This document shows positions 8,189 through 17,453 of a stretch of DNA of 47,453 bases, piece by piece. Below the pieces are notes generated by a model. The model had not been told where the DNA came from and made no database searches. It saw only the letters and a program-made list of their open reading frames with translations. This DNA comes from an uncultured Campylobacter sp. (lineage in GTDB: Bacteria > Campylobacterota > Campylobacteria > Campylobacterales > Campylobacteraceae): contig NZ_CALIBF010000034.1 of assembly GCF_938045465.1 (NCBI RefSeq), positions 1 through 47,453 on the forward strand. Reading direction: 5' to 3'. The translations under genes were made by a program, and so were the position numbers. Within the stretch, counting starts at the first letter, position 1. Each line of letters opens with the position of its first letter.

Positions 8189-10501
8189 ATGAAACAAAAT
8201 TACGGCGCCAGTAATATTAAAGTTTTAAAAGGTCTTGAGGCTGTTAGAAAGCGCCCTGGAATGTATATCGGAGACACCAACATCGGCGGACTTCATCATA
8301 TGATTTATGAGGTTGTAGATAATTCGATCGATGAGGCGATGGCAGGGTACTGTGACACGATCGATGTCGAGATCACTAGCGAAGGAAGCTGTATCGTTAG
8401 CGATAACGGTCGTGGGATTCCCGTTGATATACATCCGACCGAAAAAATTCCTGCCGCGACGGTGGTTCTAACCGTGCTTCACGCAGGCGGTAAATTTGAC
8501 AAAGACACTTATAAAGTCTCCGGCGGTCTGCACGGCGTGGGCGTTAGCGTTGTAAATGCGCTTTCAAAAAAGCTCGTTGCTACGATCAAACGTGACGGAA
8601 ATATTTATAGACAAGAATTTGCCAAAGGAATTCCTACTACCGAGCTTGAAAAGATAAAGACTACTAATCGCACGGGCACTACGATCGAGTTTTGGCCCGA
8701 CGGCGAAATTTTTGAAATTTTAGAATTTGACGATGAAATTTTATCAAAAAGATTTCGCGAGCTAGCGTATCTAAATCCAAAAATTACGATAAATTTTAAA
8801 GATAATCGCACGGGCAGAGACGAGCACTTTCACTTCGAAGGCGGTTTGGAGAGCTTTGTAAATGATATGAATAAAGCGCCTGCCATATCCAAAGCCGTAT
8901 CGTTTAGTGATAGCGCGGATGATGTTATGGTCGATTTTGCGCTGATGTATAACGAAACGTATAGTGAAAATTTATTAAGCTTCGTAAATAATATCAAAAC
9001 TCCGGACGGTGGTACGCACGAGGCGGGTTTTAGAGCGGGTCTTACTCGAGCGATAACAAATTACGTCGCGGCAAATGCGGCTGCACGCGAAAAGGACACG
9101 AAGATCACCGGCGACGACGTTCGCGAGGGACTCATCGCGGTAATTAGCGTAAAGGTTCCCGAACCGCAGTTCGAGGGACAGACGAAGGGGAAATTAGGTT
9201 CCAGTTACGTTAAGCCGATCGTGCAAAAGATGGCGTTTGAGGTGCTTAGTAAATATTTTGAAGAAAATCCGATCGAAGCGCGCGCCATTATGAATAAGGC
9301 TCTTTTAGCCGCTCGCGGTCGTGAAGCGGCAAAAAAAGCACGCGATCTAACACGCAAAAAAGACAATATAAATTCCGTAGGCACCCTTCCCGGAAAGTTA
9401 GCCGATTGTCAGAGTAAAGATGCAAACATTAGCGAAATTTATCTAGTCGAGGGCGATAGCGCGGGCGGTTCGGCGAAGCAGGGAAGAGACCGCGTGTTTC
9501 AAGCGATCCTGCCGCTTAGAGGTAAAATTTTAAACGTAGAAAAGGCGCGCCTAGATAGAATTTTACAATCCGAAGAGATTAAAAATATGATCACGGCCTT
9601 TGGTTGCGGTATCGGAGAGGAATTTAACGAAGAGAAGCTTCGCTATCACAAAATCATCATTATGACCGATGCGGACGTTGACGGTAGCCATATTCAGACA
9701 CTGCTTCTAACTTTTTTCTTTAGATTTTTGCGCCCTGTTGTCGAAAACGGCTATGTTTATCTGGCACAGCCGCCGCTTTTTAGATATAAAAAGGGCAAAA
9801 AAGAGATCTATCTAAAAGACGAAAAGGCGCTTAGCGAGTTTTTGATCGAAACCGGCATCGATATGGGCGAGTTCGAAGGCATCGGCAACGAGGATCTGAT
9901 CGATTATCTAAAAATCGTCTCAAACTACCGCTCACTTCTAAATGAGCTTAAAAAGCGCTTCAGCGTGCTTAGCGCGATCAGATTTTTGATAGAAAACGAC
10001 GAAGCGCGAAGCCTCGGCTACGAGGAGCTATTTGAAATTTTAAAACCGCGCCTAGAAAGTGAAGGATTTAATATCTTAAATTCCTACGTAAATGATGAAG
10101 GCATTAGAATTTACGTTCAGACGCCAAGCGGTCTAGAACAGCTCGTGATAGATGAGAATTTATTCGGCAATTATATCTTTGAAGAGGCGATCAGAGTTTA
10201 TTCTAAGATCAAAGAGCGGGATGTAAGCTTTGGCAAGGATTTTATTGAAATTTTAGACGAAATCGAAAAAAGCTCGAAAAAAGGCGCTTATATTCAGCGC
10301 TATAAAGGTCTTGGAGAGATGAATCCGGAGCAGCTTTGGGAAACCACTATGAGCCCTGAAAATAGAAGGCTTTTAAAAATTAGCATTGCAGACGCACAAA
10401 GTGCTAGTGATACCTTTAATCTTTTTATGGGTGACGAGGTTGAACCGCGTAGGAACTACATCCAAGATCATGCCAAAGATGTTAAACACTTGGATATATA
10501 A
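8189..10501 (+). CDS. gyrB: DNA gyrase subunit B
   Basis: GyrB (770 aa) supplies the ATPase and TOPRIM parts of gyrase, which introduces negative supercoils. The GHKL ATPase motifs are EVVDNSIDEAMAG, VSDNGRGIPVDIH and GGLHGVGVSVVNAL. The TOPRIM motifs are LVEGDSAGGSAKQGRDR (about residue 420) and MTDADVDGSHI (about residue 493). The C-terminal YKGLGEMNPEQLWETTM motif is complete. The TAATG junction at 10501 couples it to the next gene. Confidence 0.98.
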   Translation: MKQNYGASNIKVLKGLEAVRKRPGMYIGDTNIGGLHHMIYEVVDNSIDEAMAGYCDTIDVEITSEGSCIVSDNGRGIPVDIHPTEKIPAATVVLTVLHAGGKFDKDTYKVSGGLHGVGVSVVNALSKKLVATIKRDGNIYRQEFAKGIPTTELEKIKTTNRTGTTIEFWPDGEIFEILEFDDEILSKRFRELAYLNPKITINFKDNRTGRDEHFHFEGGLESFVNDMNKAPAISKAVSFSDSADDVMVDFALMYNETYSENLLSFVNNIKTPDGGTHEAGFRAGLTRAITNYVAANAAAREKDTKITGDDVREGLIAVISVKVPEPQFEGQTKGKLGSSYVKPIVQKMAFEVLSKYFEENPIEARAIMNKALLAARGREAAKKARDLTRKKDNINSVGTLPGKLADCQSKDANISEIYLVEGDSAGGSAKQGRDRVFQAILPLRGKILNVEKARLDRILQSEEIKNMITAFGCGIGEEFNEEKLRYHKIIIMTDADVDGSHIQTLLLTFFFRFLRPVVENGYVYLAQPPLFRYKKGKKEIYLKDEKALSEFLIETGIDMGEFEGIGNEDLIDYLKIVSNYRSLLNELKKRFSVLSAIRFLIENDEARSLGYEELFEILKPRLESEGFNILNSYVNDEGIRIYVQTPSGLEQLVIDENLFGNYIFEEAIRVYSKIKERDVSFGKDFIEILDEIEKSSKKGAYIQRYKGLGEMNPEQLWETTMSPENRRLLKISIADAQSASDTFNLFMGDEVEPRRNYIQDHAKDVKHLDI

Positions 10502-11931
10502 TGTCTGTTCTATTTAGTGAGACCAAAGAGCGCGAAAACCGCTTCATAACGGCACTTAAAATTTCGGTACCGTTTACCTGCGTTTTGATTGTTTTCGGAA
10601 TTATTTTATTCCGAAACGGCGAGTTTAAATTTGACGACGTAATTTTGTTTTTGATACTTTTGATCTGCTATGTTTATTATGTCATCTATCAAATTTACTT
10701 TGGCTTTCAAAAGACGCTGATCGATCCCGTTACTCACGTATTCGTGCGCGAGGAGATCGAGAAAATTTTAAGTAATGATCTAGCCAAAAATCGTCAAATA
10801 AATATCGTTCTTTTGCGAATTAAAAATATCATCGACATAAACGATCGATACGGTTATAAAAACGGCGATGAAATTTTATACGAGTATTGTAAGGAACTTT
10901 CAAATTTTATGGCGGAGCAGGGTTTTAAGGACCTTCCGATCGGGCGCTTTATAAACGGCTACTTTGTATTCGGCGTAGAATCAAAAGCTACAAATTTAAG
11001 TCATATTTTGCGAATGTTTGAGCATAAAATTTCAAGTCAAACGATTAAAAATGTAGAGATAAAAAGCGAATTTGCAATGCTTCCAAGTTCATATGATCGC
11101 AATCTAAATAATATTGTAAATGCGCTATTTTATAAGATAAATCACCTGGACGACGAAGAGCACGGCGAGAAGGCTATTGACGTAGAGAAAGTATTAATAG
11201 ACGTATTTTCTGCCGACGTTATGGAAGCGATCGATAGTGAAAATTTCAGCTTTAAATATCAGCACGTCGCGGATAAAAACGGGGTAAAATCTCATATAAA
11301 TTTAATTCCGAAGCTTGATCTAAGAAGCGGCGAAAAGATCACAAAAAGTAGAATTTTAGATATTTTGCTTCTAAATCATTACGATATTAAATACGATATT
11401 TCGATGATGAGGCAGATTTCTAGGATCATCTATTTTAAGGATATCGACGCTAAAATTTTCATCGAGGTCATGCCTCAGACTCTGCGAAATAACGAGTTTC
11501 GCAATGAAATTTTAAAGCTCATCGACAATAATCTGATAGATCCGAAAAAGATCGTGTTCGAGTTTAACGAAAAGCTCATCTACCCGGAGATCAAGCGGTT
11601 TGAAGAAATTTTGATAAAATTTCACGAGCTCGGCTTCGGTTTTGCGCTGTCGCAGTTCGGCGGCTCAAACGCTAGCTTTGAGTATTTAAAGTTTCTAAAC
11701 GTCGATTTTATCGTTTATGATATAGAATTTAACAAAAATTTAGACGATGAAAAGATTAAAAATATATTTATAGGCATCAACGAAGCCTGCGCAAAATCGA
11801 GCATCAAAACCGTAATGCGCTTTGTAGATAAGCAGGAATTTCAAATGCAGCTTTATAAAATGGGTATCGATTATATTCAGGGATTTTGCGTCGAAAAGCC
11901 GAACGATATATCGAATTTAAGGAGATCATAG
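10501..11931 (+). CDS. Membrane protein with degenerate GGDEF and EAL domains
   Basis: The 476-aa product has two N-terminal membrane helices (residues about 18-65), then a GGDEF-like domain (INDRYGYKNGDEILYEYC is recognisable), then an EAL-like domain. The catalytic motifs are lost: the GGDEF position reads NGYFVF, the EAL signature is missing near YQHVADKNGVKSHINLIPKL, and the DDFGTG motif is SQFGGSNAS. It is therefore predicted to be inactive in c-di-GMP turnover and may be a binding or scaffold protein (inference). It overlaps gyrB and queF by single bases, so expression is tied to the origin operon. Confidence 0.75.
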   Translation: MSVLFSETKERENRFITALKISVPFTCVLIVFGIILFRNGEFKFDDVILFLILLICYVYYVIYQIYFGFQKTLIDPVTHVFVREEIEKILSNDLAKNRQINIVLLRIKNIIDINDRYGYKNGDEILYEYCKELSNFMAEQGFKDLPIGRFINGYFVFGVESKATNLSHILRMFEHKISSQTIKNVEIKSEFAMLPSSYDRNLNNIVNALFYKINHLDDEEHGEKAIDVEKVLIDVFSADVMEAIDSENFSFKYQHVADKNGVKSHINLIPKLDLRSGEKITKSRILDILLLNHYDIKYDISMMRQISRIIYFKDIDAKIFIEVMPQTLRNNEFRNEILKLIDNNLIDPKKIVFEFNEKLIYPEIKRFEEILIKFHELGFGFALSQFGGSNASFEYLKFLNVDFIVYDIEFNKNLDDEKIKNIFIGINEACAKSSIKTVMRFVDKQEFQMQLYKMGIDYIQGFCVEKPNDISNLRRS

Positions 11932-12311
11932 TGAGATATGGCGAAGAGGAAATTGAGAAATTTGACATAGAAAAGATGGAAGTTTGGCCCAATAAACAAA
12001 AGCGCGATTATCTTATAAAAATAACCCTACCTGAGTTTTGCTGCCGCTGTCCGCGCTCGGGCTATCCGGACTTTGCGACGATCTATTTGGAATATATCCC
12101 CGATAAGCTCGTAGTTGAACTTAAAGCGATTAAAATTTACATAAATTCCTTTATGGATCGCTACATCAGCCACGAAGATAGCATAAATGAAATTTACGGC
12201 GCGCTGCAAAGCAAGCTAAAGCCTAAATTTATGAAAATCAGGGGCGATTTTAATCCGCGCGGCAACGTCCACACGGTAATCGAAATAAATTCGGATCAAA
12301 TTTACCGATGA
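11931..12311 (+). CDS. queF: 7-cyano-7-deazaguanine reductase QueF
   Basis: QueF reduces preQ0 to preQ1 with NADPH in queuosine biosynthesis. The 126-aa protein is of the short, unimodular type. The catalytic Cys40 and Asp47 sit in CCRCPRSGYPDFATIYLEY, with the same 7-residue spacing as Cys55/Asp62 of B. subtilis. The SHEDSINEI segment supplies the substrate-binding His-Glu pair. I use the GTG at 11931, which overlaps the previous stop and lies 6 nt after AAGGAG. The longer open frame upstream belongs to the preceding gene's other frame. Confidence 0.93.
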   Translation: MRYGEEEIEKFDIEKMEVWPNKQKRDYLIKITLPEFCCRCPRSGYPDFATIYLEYIPDKLVVELKAIKIYINSFMDRYISHEDSINEIYGALQSKLKPKFMKIRGDFNPRGNVHTVIEINSDQIYR

Positions 12312-13543
12312 TAAGCTCAAATTTAGTCGAACAAATTTTTAAATCCGCAAGCATTAGTCGCTGGAATGATTACCCAAAGATGGTGAGTTTAGTCGAGCTC
12401 GACAAGCAGGCGCATAAATTTATTATCGCTTATTTTATCGCTAGCTTTGAGCGCGACGTGGATATCAACTACGTCATCGAAGCGGGGATTTTCGAGTTTT
12501 TAGCGCGTATCGTAGTAACCGACATCCGTCCGGACGTCTTTCATCAGATCCAAAAAACCAAGAAAAAAAAGATCAACGAATGGGTTCTAAGTGTCCTGGA
12601 AAGCGATCTTTTGCCTATTCAAAATGGCGAGTTTTTAGATCGATTTAAAAAATATCTAAATTCCAAAGATCATAAGAAAGAAGCCGTAATCTTAAAGGCG
12701 GCAAGTTACCTTTCTACGCGATGGGAATTTAACATCGTCTATCAAACGAGCCAGTTTTTAAATGACATCGAGGAGTTAAAAGCCAAGGTCGAGGAGGAGC
12801 TCGAGGATTATTACGAACTCATCGGCGTGCGAAAGATCGTGATGAATAAAAAGCTCGCCCGTATAGTCGATCTTAGCGGCAGACTTCGTTTTCAAAGACG
12901 CTGGGCGCAGACGCCGCGCATCCCTGAGACATCGGTGCTAGGGCACATGCTGGTAGTTGCAATTTTAAGTTACTTTTTCTCACTTGAAGTTGGTGCGTGC
13001 CGCTCGCGCACGGCGTATAATTTTTTCTGCGCGTTATTTCACGATCTACCAGAAAGTCTAACTCGCGACATTATTAGCCCCGTAAAATACGGCGTCAAGG
13101 GCCTTAGCGACATCATCGGCGAATATGAGATGCGGCTAATAGACGATAAAATTTTACCCTTCGTGCCGGAACATATGCGAGATGATTTTAGCTATATTTT
13201 AGGCATCCGCAAAGAGGGTGGTAAATTTATAAAAGATGAGTTTGAAAACCGCACCTTCGAGCTAGGCAAGGAGCCTAAATTTGCAGAAGGTAGCCTAAAG
13301 ATGTTTAACGAAGATAAATTTCGCGCAATCGACGGCAAGGCGCTTAAGTATTGCGACAAACTGGCGGCGTTTTTTGAGGCGGGGATTTCGATTAGCTACG
13401 GCGTAAAGAGCAAGGAGTTGCTTAGCGGGTATAATTCGATGCTAGAGTTTTTCAAAGCCAAGCCAAAAATCGAAGGCGTCGATTTTCAGAGTGTTTGCGA
13501 GGATTTCAAAGAGCATTTCGGGCTTAATAGGATCGATTTGTAA
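12308..13543 (+). CDS. HD-domain phosphohydrolase-like protein
   Basis: A 411-aa cytoplasmic protein whose central part is an HD-superfamily domain similar to YfbR-type nucleotidases. The metal ligands are visible as His in SVLGHMLVVAI, His-Asp in ALFHDLPESLTRD and Asp in LKYCDKLAAFFEAG. The N-terminal about 190 residues are helical and of unknown role. The substrate is unknown; a nucleotide phosphate is likely from the family. It overlaps queF by 4 nt and ends exactly where the oppositely oriented SRP RNA gene ends. Confidence 0.75.
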   Translation: MISSNLVEQIFKSASISRWNDYPKMVSLVELDKQAHKFIIAYFIASFERDVDINYVIEAGIFEFLARIVVTDIRPDVFHQIQKTKKKKINEWVLSVLESDLLPIQNGEFLDRFKKYLNSKDHKKEAVILKAASYLSTRWEFNIVYQTSQFLNDIEELKAKVEEELEDYYELIGVRKIVMNKKLARIVDLSGRLRFQRRWAQTPRIPETSVLGHMLVVAILSYFFSLEVGACRSRTAYNFFCALFHDLPESLTRDIISPVKYGVKGLSDIIGEYEMRLIDDKILPFVPEHMRDDFSYILGIRKEGGKFIKDEFENRTFELGKEPKFAEGSLKMFNEDKFRAIDGKALKYCDKLAAFFEAGISISYGVKSKELLSGYNSMLEFFKAKPKIEGVDFQSVCEDFKEHFGLNRIDL

Positions 13544-13545
13544 AA

Positions 13546-13649
13546 CCCCTTCCCAGATGGCTGCGGCACATGCGAGATCTAAGTGCTCTGCTGTATTCCT
13601 ACCCTGAAGCGGTGCCTAAAAAAAGCATTGCACAGGTCTAAGAAAGGGC
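13546..13649 (-). ncRNA. ffs: Signal recognition particle RNA (4.5S type)
   Basis: Read on the - strand, the region folds as a small bacterial SRP RNA. The apical part has TCAGGGTAGGAATACAGCAG, with the GGAA tetraloop closed by GUA/UAC and the CAGG/AGCAG symmetric loop that binds Ffh. Further down, GCATGTGCCGCAGC parallels the E. coli descending arm. The ends pair as CCCTT.../...AAGGG. A TATAAT lies 7 nt before the 5' end and a short T run follows the 3' end. Length is about 104 nt. It targets membrane proteins to FtsY/SecYEG. Confidence 0.88.
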
Positions 13650-13656
13650 AAACGGG

Positions 13657-13662
13657 ATTATA
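13657..13662 (-). promoter_or_regulatory. -10 element of ffs
   Basis: A perfect TATAAT on the - strand ends 7 nt upstream of the predicted SRP RNA 5' end. No clear -35 is seen, as is usual for Campylobacter sigma70 promoters. Confidence 0.65.
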
Positions 13663-13691
13663 TGGAAATGTTTCTTAAAGTAAGGTTATAA

Positions 13692-14111
13692 ATGAATTTC
13701 AAAAATCATCTTTTATCCGTATTTCGCGAGGTCTTTATCCCTCATCATCGCTCTATCGAGTTTAGAGCTAAAATTTTTGCCGCGATGCTACTTGCTAAAA
13801 AAAAGCAGACCGACGAGGATTATGATGCGATCAAAGATATAGCTGGCGAAATTTACGTAGGCGACGAGCAGCGCATCGGCGTGCTGGTCTCCATCGTAAA
13901 AGAGTATATCTTAAAGGCAAAGACCTATAAAAGCCTAAATTTAGACTCGCTTCTAAAAGAGATCGACAGAGATATCAAAAATAACAAAAAATATATCAAA
14001 AAGATTGATTTTTCACATCTTCGCCGTCTGATTAGCGACGATGACGAGGACGCGTTGATCCAACAGCGCGTGTATGAGTTTTTTGTCTGCGAAGTCAAAG
14101 AGTACTCGTAA
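13692..14111 (+). CDS. Hypothetical protein, helical
   Basis: A 139-aa soluble, mostly helical, charged protein (begins MNFKNHLLSVFREVFIPHHR). A TerB-like helical bundle is possible (AAMLLAKKKQTDEDYDAI resembles the start of such folds), but I do not recognise the family. A weak ribosome site (AAGG, 13682-13685) precedes the ATG. It stands alone between ffs and typA; both flanking spacers contain promoters (ffs on the other strand, typA downstream). Likely a conserved campylobacter gene given the core context. Confidence 0.7.
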   Translation: MNFKNHLLSVFREVFIPHHRSIEFRAKIFAAMLLAKKKQTDEDYDAIKDIAGEIYVGDEQRIGVLVSIVKEYILKAKTYKSLNLDSLLKEIDRDIKNNKKYIKKIDFSHLRRLISDDDEDALIQQRVYEFFVCEVKEYS

Positions 14112-14136
14112 ATTTTTATCTTAAGAATTTTTTTAG

Positions 14137-14142
14137 TATAAT
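14137..14142 (+). promoter_or_regulatory. -10 element of typA
   Basis: TTTTAGTATAAT upstream of typA gives a perfect TATAAT with T-rich sequence before it, which is the usual campylobacter promoter form. It is 33 nt before the start codon. Confidence 0.55.
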
Positions 14143-14175
14143 CATCAGTTTTTGAAATTATAAACGGAGAGAAAT

Positions 14176-15978
14176 TTGGAAAATATCAGAAATATCGCGG
14201 TTATCGCGCACGTTGATCACGGCAAGACCACTATCGTAGATGAGCTTTTAAAACAGTCCGGCACCTTTGGTAATCACCAAGAAGTCGGCGAGCGCGTGAT
14301 GGACAGCAACGACATAGAGCGCGAGCGAGGTATTACGATCCTATCCAAAAACACCGCCATCCACTACGGCGGCGTTAAAATCAACATTATCGACACTCCG
14401 GGCCACGCCGATTTCGGCGGCGAGGTCGAGCGCGTGCTAAAGATGGTCGACGGCGTGCTTTTGCTCGTCGATGCGCAAGAAGGCGTTATGCCGCAGACAA
14501 AATTTGTCGTGAAAAAGGCGCTATCTTTGGGGCTCAGGCCGATCGTAGTCGTAAATAAAATCGATAAGCCCGCAGCCGATCCGGACCGCGTAGTAAATGA
14601 AATTTTCGATCTTTTCGTAGCGCTTGACGCAAACGACGAGCAGCTTGAGTTCCCCGTCATCTATGCCGCGGCTAAAAACGGCTATGCAAAATACGATTTA
14701 AGCGATGAGAGCACCGATATGAAGCCGCTTTTTGAGACGATTATCTCTCACGTCCCTACTCCGAGTGGTAGCGACGATAATCCTTTGCAGCTGCAGGTTT
14801 TCACGCTTGATTACGACAACTACGTCGGTAAGATCGGCATCGCTAGAATTTTTAACGGCACGATAAACAAAAACCAAAGCGTTATGCTAGCCAAAGCCGA
14901 CGGTACGCACATCAACGGCAGAATTTCAAAACTCATCGGCTTTAACGGGCTTGAGCGCGCCGACATTGACGCGGCGGGCACCGGCGACATCGTGGCGATC
15001 GCGGGCTTTGACGCGCTTGACGTAGGCGATAGCATCGTCGATCCCAATAACCCGATCCCGCTTGATGCGCTGCATATCGAAGAGCCGACCCTTAGCGTAA
15101 TTTTTAGTGTAAATGACGGACCGCTAGCCGGCACGGAGGGCAAATTCGTAACCTCAAATAAGATCGACGAGCGCTTAGAAGCGGAGATGAAAACTAACAT
15201 CGCGATGCGCTATGAAAACGCGGGCGAGGGCAAATTTAAAGTAAGCGGTCGCGGCGAGCTGCAGATCACGATTTTGGCCGAGAATATGCGCCGCGAGGGC
15301 TTTGAGTTTTGCCTCGGGCGCCCGGAAGTTATCATCAAAGAGATCGACGGCATCAAATGCGAGCCTTTCGAGCATCTAGTTATCGACGCGCCCGATGATT
15401 GCACCGGCACCGTCATCGAAAAGCTCGGTCGCAAAAAGGCCGAGATGAAGGTGATGAACCCTACCGGCGACGGACAGACGCGTATGGAGTTTGAGATCCC
15501 GGCGCGCGGTCTTATCGGCTTTCGCTCGCAGTTTTTGACCGATACTCGAGGCGAAGGCGTGATGAACCATAGCTTTTTGGAATTCCGCCCTTTCATCGGC
15601 GCGGTCGAGAAGCGACAAAACGGCGCGCTCGTGAGTATGGAAAACGGAGTGGCGCTAGGATACAGCCTGTGGAACCTGCAAGATCGCGGCGTGCTTTTTA
15701 TCGCTCCGCAGGCAAAGGTCTATCTAGGCATGATCATCGGCGAGCACAGCCGCCCGAACGATCTGGACGTTAATCCGATCAAGGGCAAAAATTTAACCAA
15801 CGTCCGCGCGAGCGGCAGCGACGATGCGATCAAGCTCGTGCCGCCGCGTGCGCTAAATTTAGAGCGCGCGCTGGAGTGGATCGAAGAGGACGAGCTTGTG
15901 GAGGTTACGCCCGTAAATATCCGCGTGCGTAAGCGATACCTGGACCCTACGACGCGCAGACGAATGGCTAAAAAATAG
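14176..15978 (+). CDS. typA: Ribosome-associated GTPase TypA/BipA
   Basis: BipA is a translational GTPase related to EF-G that assists 50S assembly and stress growth. The 600-aa product has the G1 motif AHVDHGKT (11-18), switch II DTPGHADFGGEVER and NKIDKP. EF-G-like domains III/V and the BipA C-terminal domain follow (VTPVNIRVRKRYLDPTTRRR). It starts at TTG 14176, placed after ACGGAGAG; no in-frame ATG with a better site exists. It is the last host gene before the prophage. Confidence 0.96.
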   Translation: MENIRNIAVIAHVDHGKTTIVDELLKQSGTFGNHQEVGERVMDSNDIERERGITILSKNTAIHYGGVKINIIDTPGHADFGGEVERVLKMVDGVLLLVDAQEGVMPQTKFVVKKALSLGLRPIVVVNKIDKPAADPDRVVNEIFDLFVALDANDEQLEFPVIYAAAKNGYAKYDLSDESTDMKPLFETIISHVPTPSGSDDNPLQLQVFTLDYDNYVGKIGIARIFNGTINKNQSVMLAKADGTHINGRISKLIGFNGLERADIDAAGTGDIVAIAGFDALDVGDSIVDPNNPIPLDALHIEEPTLSVIFSVNDGPLAGTEGKFVTSNKIDERLEAEMKTNIAMRYENAGEGKFKVSGRGELQITILAENMRREGFEFCLGRPEVIIKEIDGIKCEPFEHLVIDAPDDCTGTVIEKLGRKKAEMKVMNPTGDGQTRMEFEIPARGLIGFRSQFLTDTRGEGVMNHSFLEFRPFIGAVEKRQNGALVSMENGVALGYSLWNLQDRGVLFIAPQAKVYLGMIIGEHSRPNDLDVNPIKGKNLTNVRASGSDDAIKLVPPRALNLERALEWIEEDELVEVTPVNIRVRKRYLDPTTRRRMAKK

Positions 15979-16029
15979 AATTTCAAAATGAAATTTTAAA
16001 ATTCGGCGTGAAATTTTGTAAAACCGCTT

Positions 16030-16100
16030 TTCAAATCAAAGTGAATTTACGCTTAAAATCAAAGTGGAGTAAATTCGGCGGTTTTCCACTTTGATTTGAA
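16030..16100. repeat. Three copies of an AAATCAAAGTG repeat at the prophage edge
   Basis: TTCAAATCAAAGTG (16030-16043) is repeated exactly in inverted orientation at 16087-16100. A second direct copy, AAATCAAAGTGGA, is at 16056-16068 and pairs with 16085-16097. The block lies in the 196-bp gene-free spacer between typA and the integrase. It could be integrase arm sites, transposase end-binding sites (these occur as multiple copies in both orientations at Mu-type ends), or a strong hairpin terminating typA and the integrase. The remainder of the spacer is AT-rich. Confidence 0.6.
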
Positions 16101-16174
16101 ACGTAAATTTTTATTTTAAAACGGCTTTTTAAATACCCTTTAAAAGTTTAATATATTTGAGTTTAAAAAAGAAT

Positions 16175-17047
16175 TTAGTAGAGATTTATCGAGCGATCGA
16201 TTTTCATATGTTCGTTTTGTAGAAACCGGGCATACACCTTGATCGTCATATCCAAATTTGCGTGACCGAGGATTTGAGATACCCATTTCAGTGGGATTTC
16301 GCCCCTTACCGCGCGCTCTACCATATGGGTTGCGAATGTGTGGCGGGTGTGTCTGGCGCTTCGGTATGGGATACCGCATTCAGCTAGAAATTTACGCCAC
16401 CTGCCGTTGCCGAAAAGCGACGTAGAGCCGAAAAGATGATCTCCCCTTTCCGAAAAGACCCACTCGCAATCCCGATCCTCTTTAAGCCGGGCGATGTATG
16501 GCAGCAGCGGCGTAAATATAGGCACGATCCTATCCTCTCCGGTTTTGGTGCGAGGTTTAACAAGCCCGTCCGTGAGGCTCTTGCTGATCGATATACTCAT
16601 AGCCTCCATATCTATATCATCCCAGCGCAGAGCCAAAATTTCGCAGCATCGCGCGCCCGTATAGAACGCAAAAGCAAGAAAACTCTCAAGCCGCCCGCTA
16701 GCCTTTGAAAGCATCAGATCTACTTCCTCCGCCGAGAACGGATCTGTTTTGCTGCGCGGGATCTTCGGATATTTTGCGCCCACAAATGGGTTTTTTACAA
16801 GTTTTCCAGCCTCTACTGCTTGCTCGCAGGCTCTACGCCAGCACAGCACGACGCGCTTGATAGTGCTCGGGGCTAGACCTTCCTCAAGCCCCGCCAGCCA
16901 CTTTTGAATATCCACTTTCTTGATGCAGGCGGCATCTTTCGGCAGATATTTCGTATGTGAGAACGCGAACTTTTGCTTGCGGCCCTGTTCAAAATTTATC
17001 TGCCCGAGATCTTCGAGATAGTCTCGGGCTATAGTTGTGAGGGTCAT
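16175..17047 (-). CDS. Tyrosine recombinase (phage integrase)
   Basis: A 290-aa site-specific recombinase. Residues about 1-90 form the SAM-like core-binding domain. The catalytic domain shows Arg133 (GARCCEILALRW), Lys168, Arg235 in ARHTRHTFATH, His262 in LGHANLDMTIKVYARF and the nucleophile Tyr272. The first His of the usual HxxRH box is Arg232 here, with a His beside it. It is the last gene of a three-gene - strand operon and lies at the edge of the prophage next to typA, the usual place for an integrase. Its presence beside a DDE transposase system is unusual. Confidence 0.88.
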   Translation of the reverse strand: MTLTTIARDYLEDLGQINFEQGRKQKFAFSHTKYLPKDAACIKKVDIQKWLAGLEEGLAPSTIKRVVLCWRRACEQAVEAGKLVKNPFVGAKYPKIPRSKTDPFSAEEVDLMLSKASGRLESFLAFAFYTGARCCEILALRWDDIDMEAMSISISKSLTDGLVKPRTKTGEDRIVPIFTPLLPYIARLKEDRDCEWVFSERGDHLFGSTSLFGNGRWRKFLAECGIPYRSARHTRHTFATHMVERAVRGEIPLKWVSQILGHANLDMTIKVYARFLQNEHMKIDRSINLY

Positions 17048-17048
17048 A

Positions 17049-17453
17049 TCACGCCTCTTGCACTGCCTTGAGCGACCCGAAACGTTTCAGCTCCAACTCG
17101 CCGCTCTCATTTTTGACGACCATATACCAAACCTTGCTATCGCTTTTCCAGCTGCCGTCATCAAGCCTAGCCTCAAATTTGTCGCCTTCTTTTGCTCTGA
17201 AGGTAAAAGAGGTGTCATAATACTTGTGTTTGCTATCCCAGTTCTTGCCGTTGCAATCGATAAACTCTCTTTGAACTTTGCCGTCCGTAAAGCTGAGGCG
17301 AGCCATATATGCGTGACCGTTTTTTCTAGGGTCTATACTCTCAAACGTCTCGACAATAAACTGTTTGTCCGCTTTGCGGCTCTCTATGATAGCCTTTGCT
17401 TGGGTGATGAGCTCAAGCAATTCTGCGTCCGATAATAAAGCTAGATTTTCCAT
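17049..17453 (-). CDS. Hypothetical protein upstream of integrase
   Basis: A 134-aa soluble protein with an N-terminal helix (LLSDAELLELITQAKAIIES) and a predicted beta-rich remainder containing TFRAKEGDKFEARLDDGSWK and VWYMVVKNE. I do not recognise it. The TAATG overlap with the preceding gene and a 1-nt gap to the integrase show a tight operon, so a role in integration, excision or element control is plausible (inference). Confidence 0.65.
   Translation of the reverse strand: MENLALLSDAELLELITQAKAIIESRKADKQFIVETFESIDPRKNGHAYMARLSFTDGKVQREFIDCNGKNWDSKHKYYDTSFTFRAKEGDKFEARLDDGSWKSDSKVWYMVVKNESGELELKRFGSLKAVQEA

Noticed and set aside
11886..11930. Upstream extension of queF
   Set aside because: The extra residues lie inside the preceding gene's coding sequence; the GTG at 11931 has a well-placed AAGGAG and gives the family length.
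14364..15986. Several long open frames opposite typA
   Set aside because: They are antisense shadows of a strongly biased coding gene; they have no ribosome sites and overlap one another.
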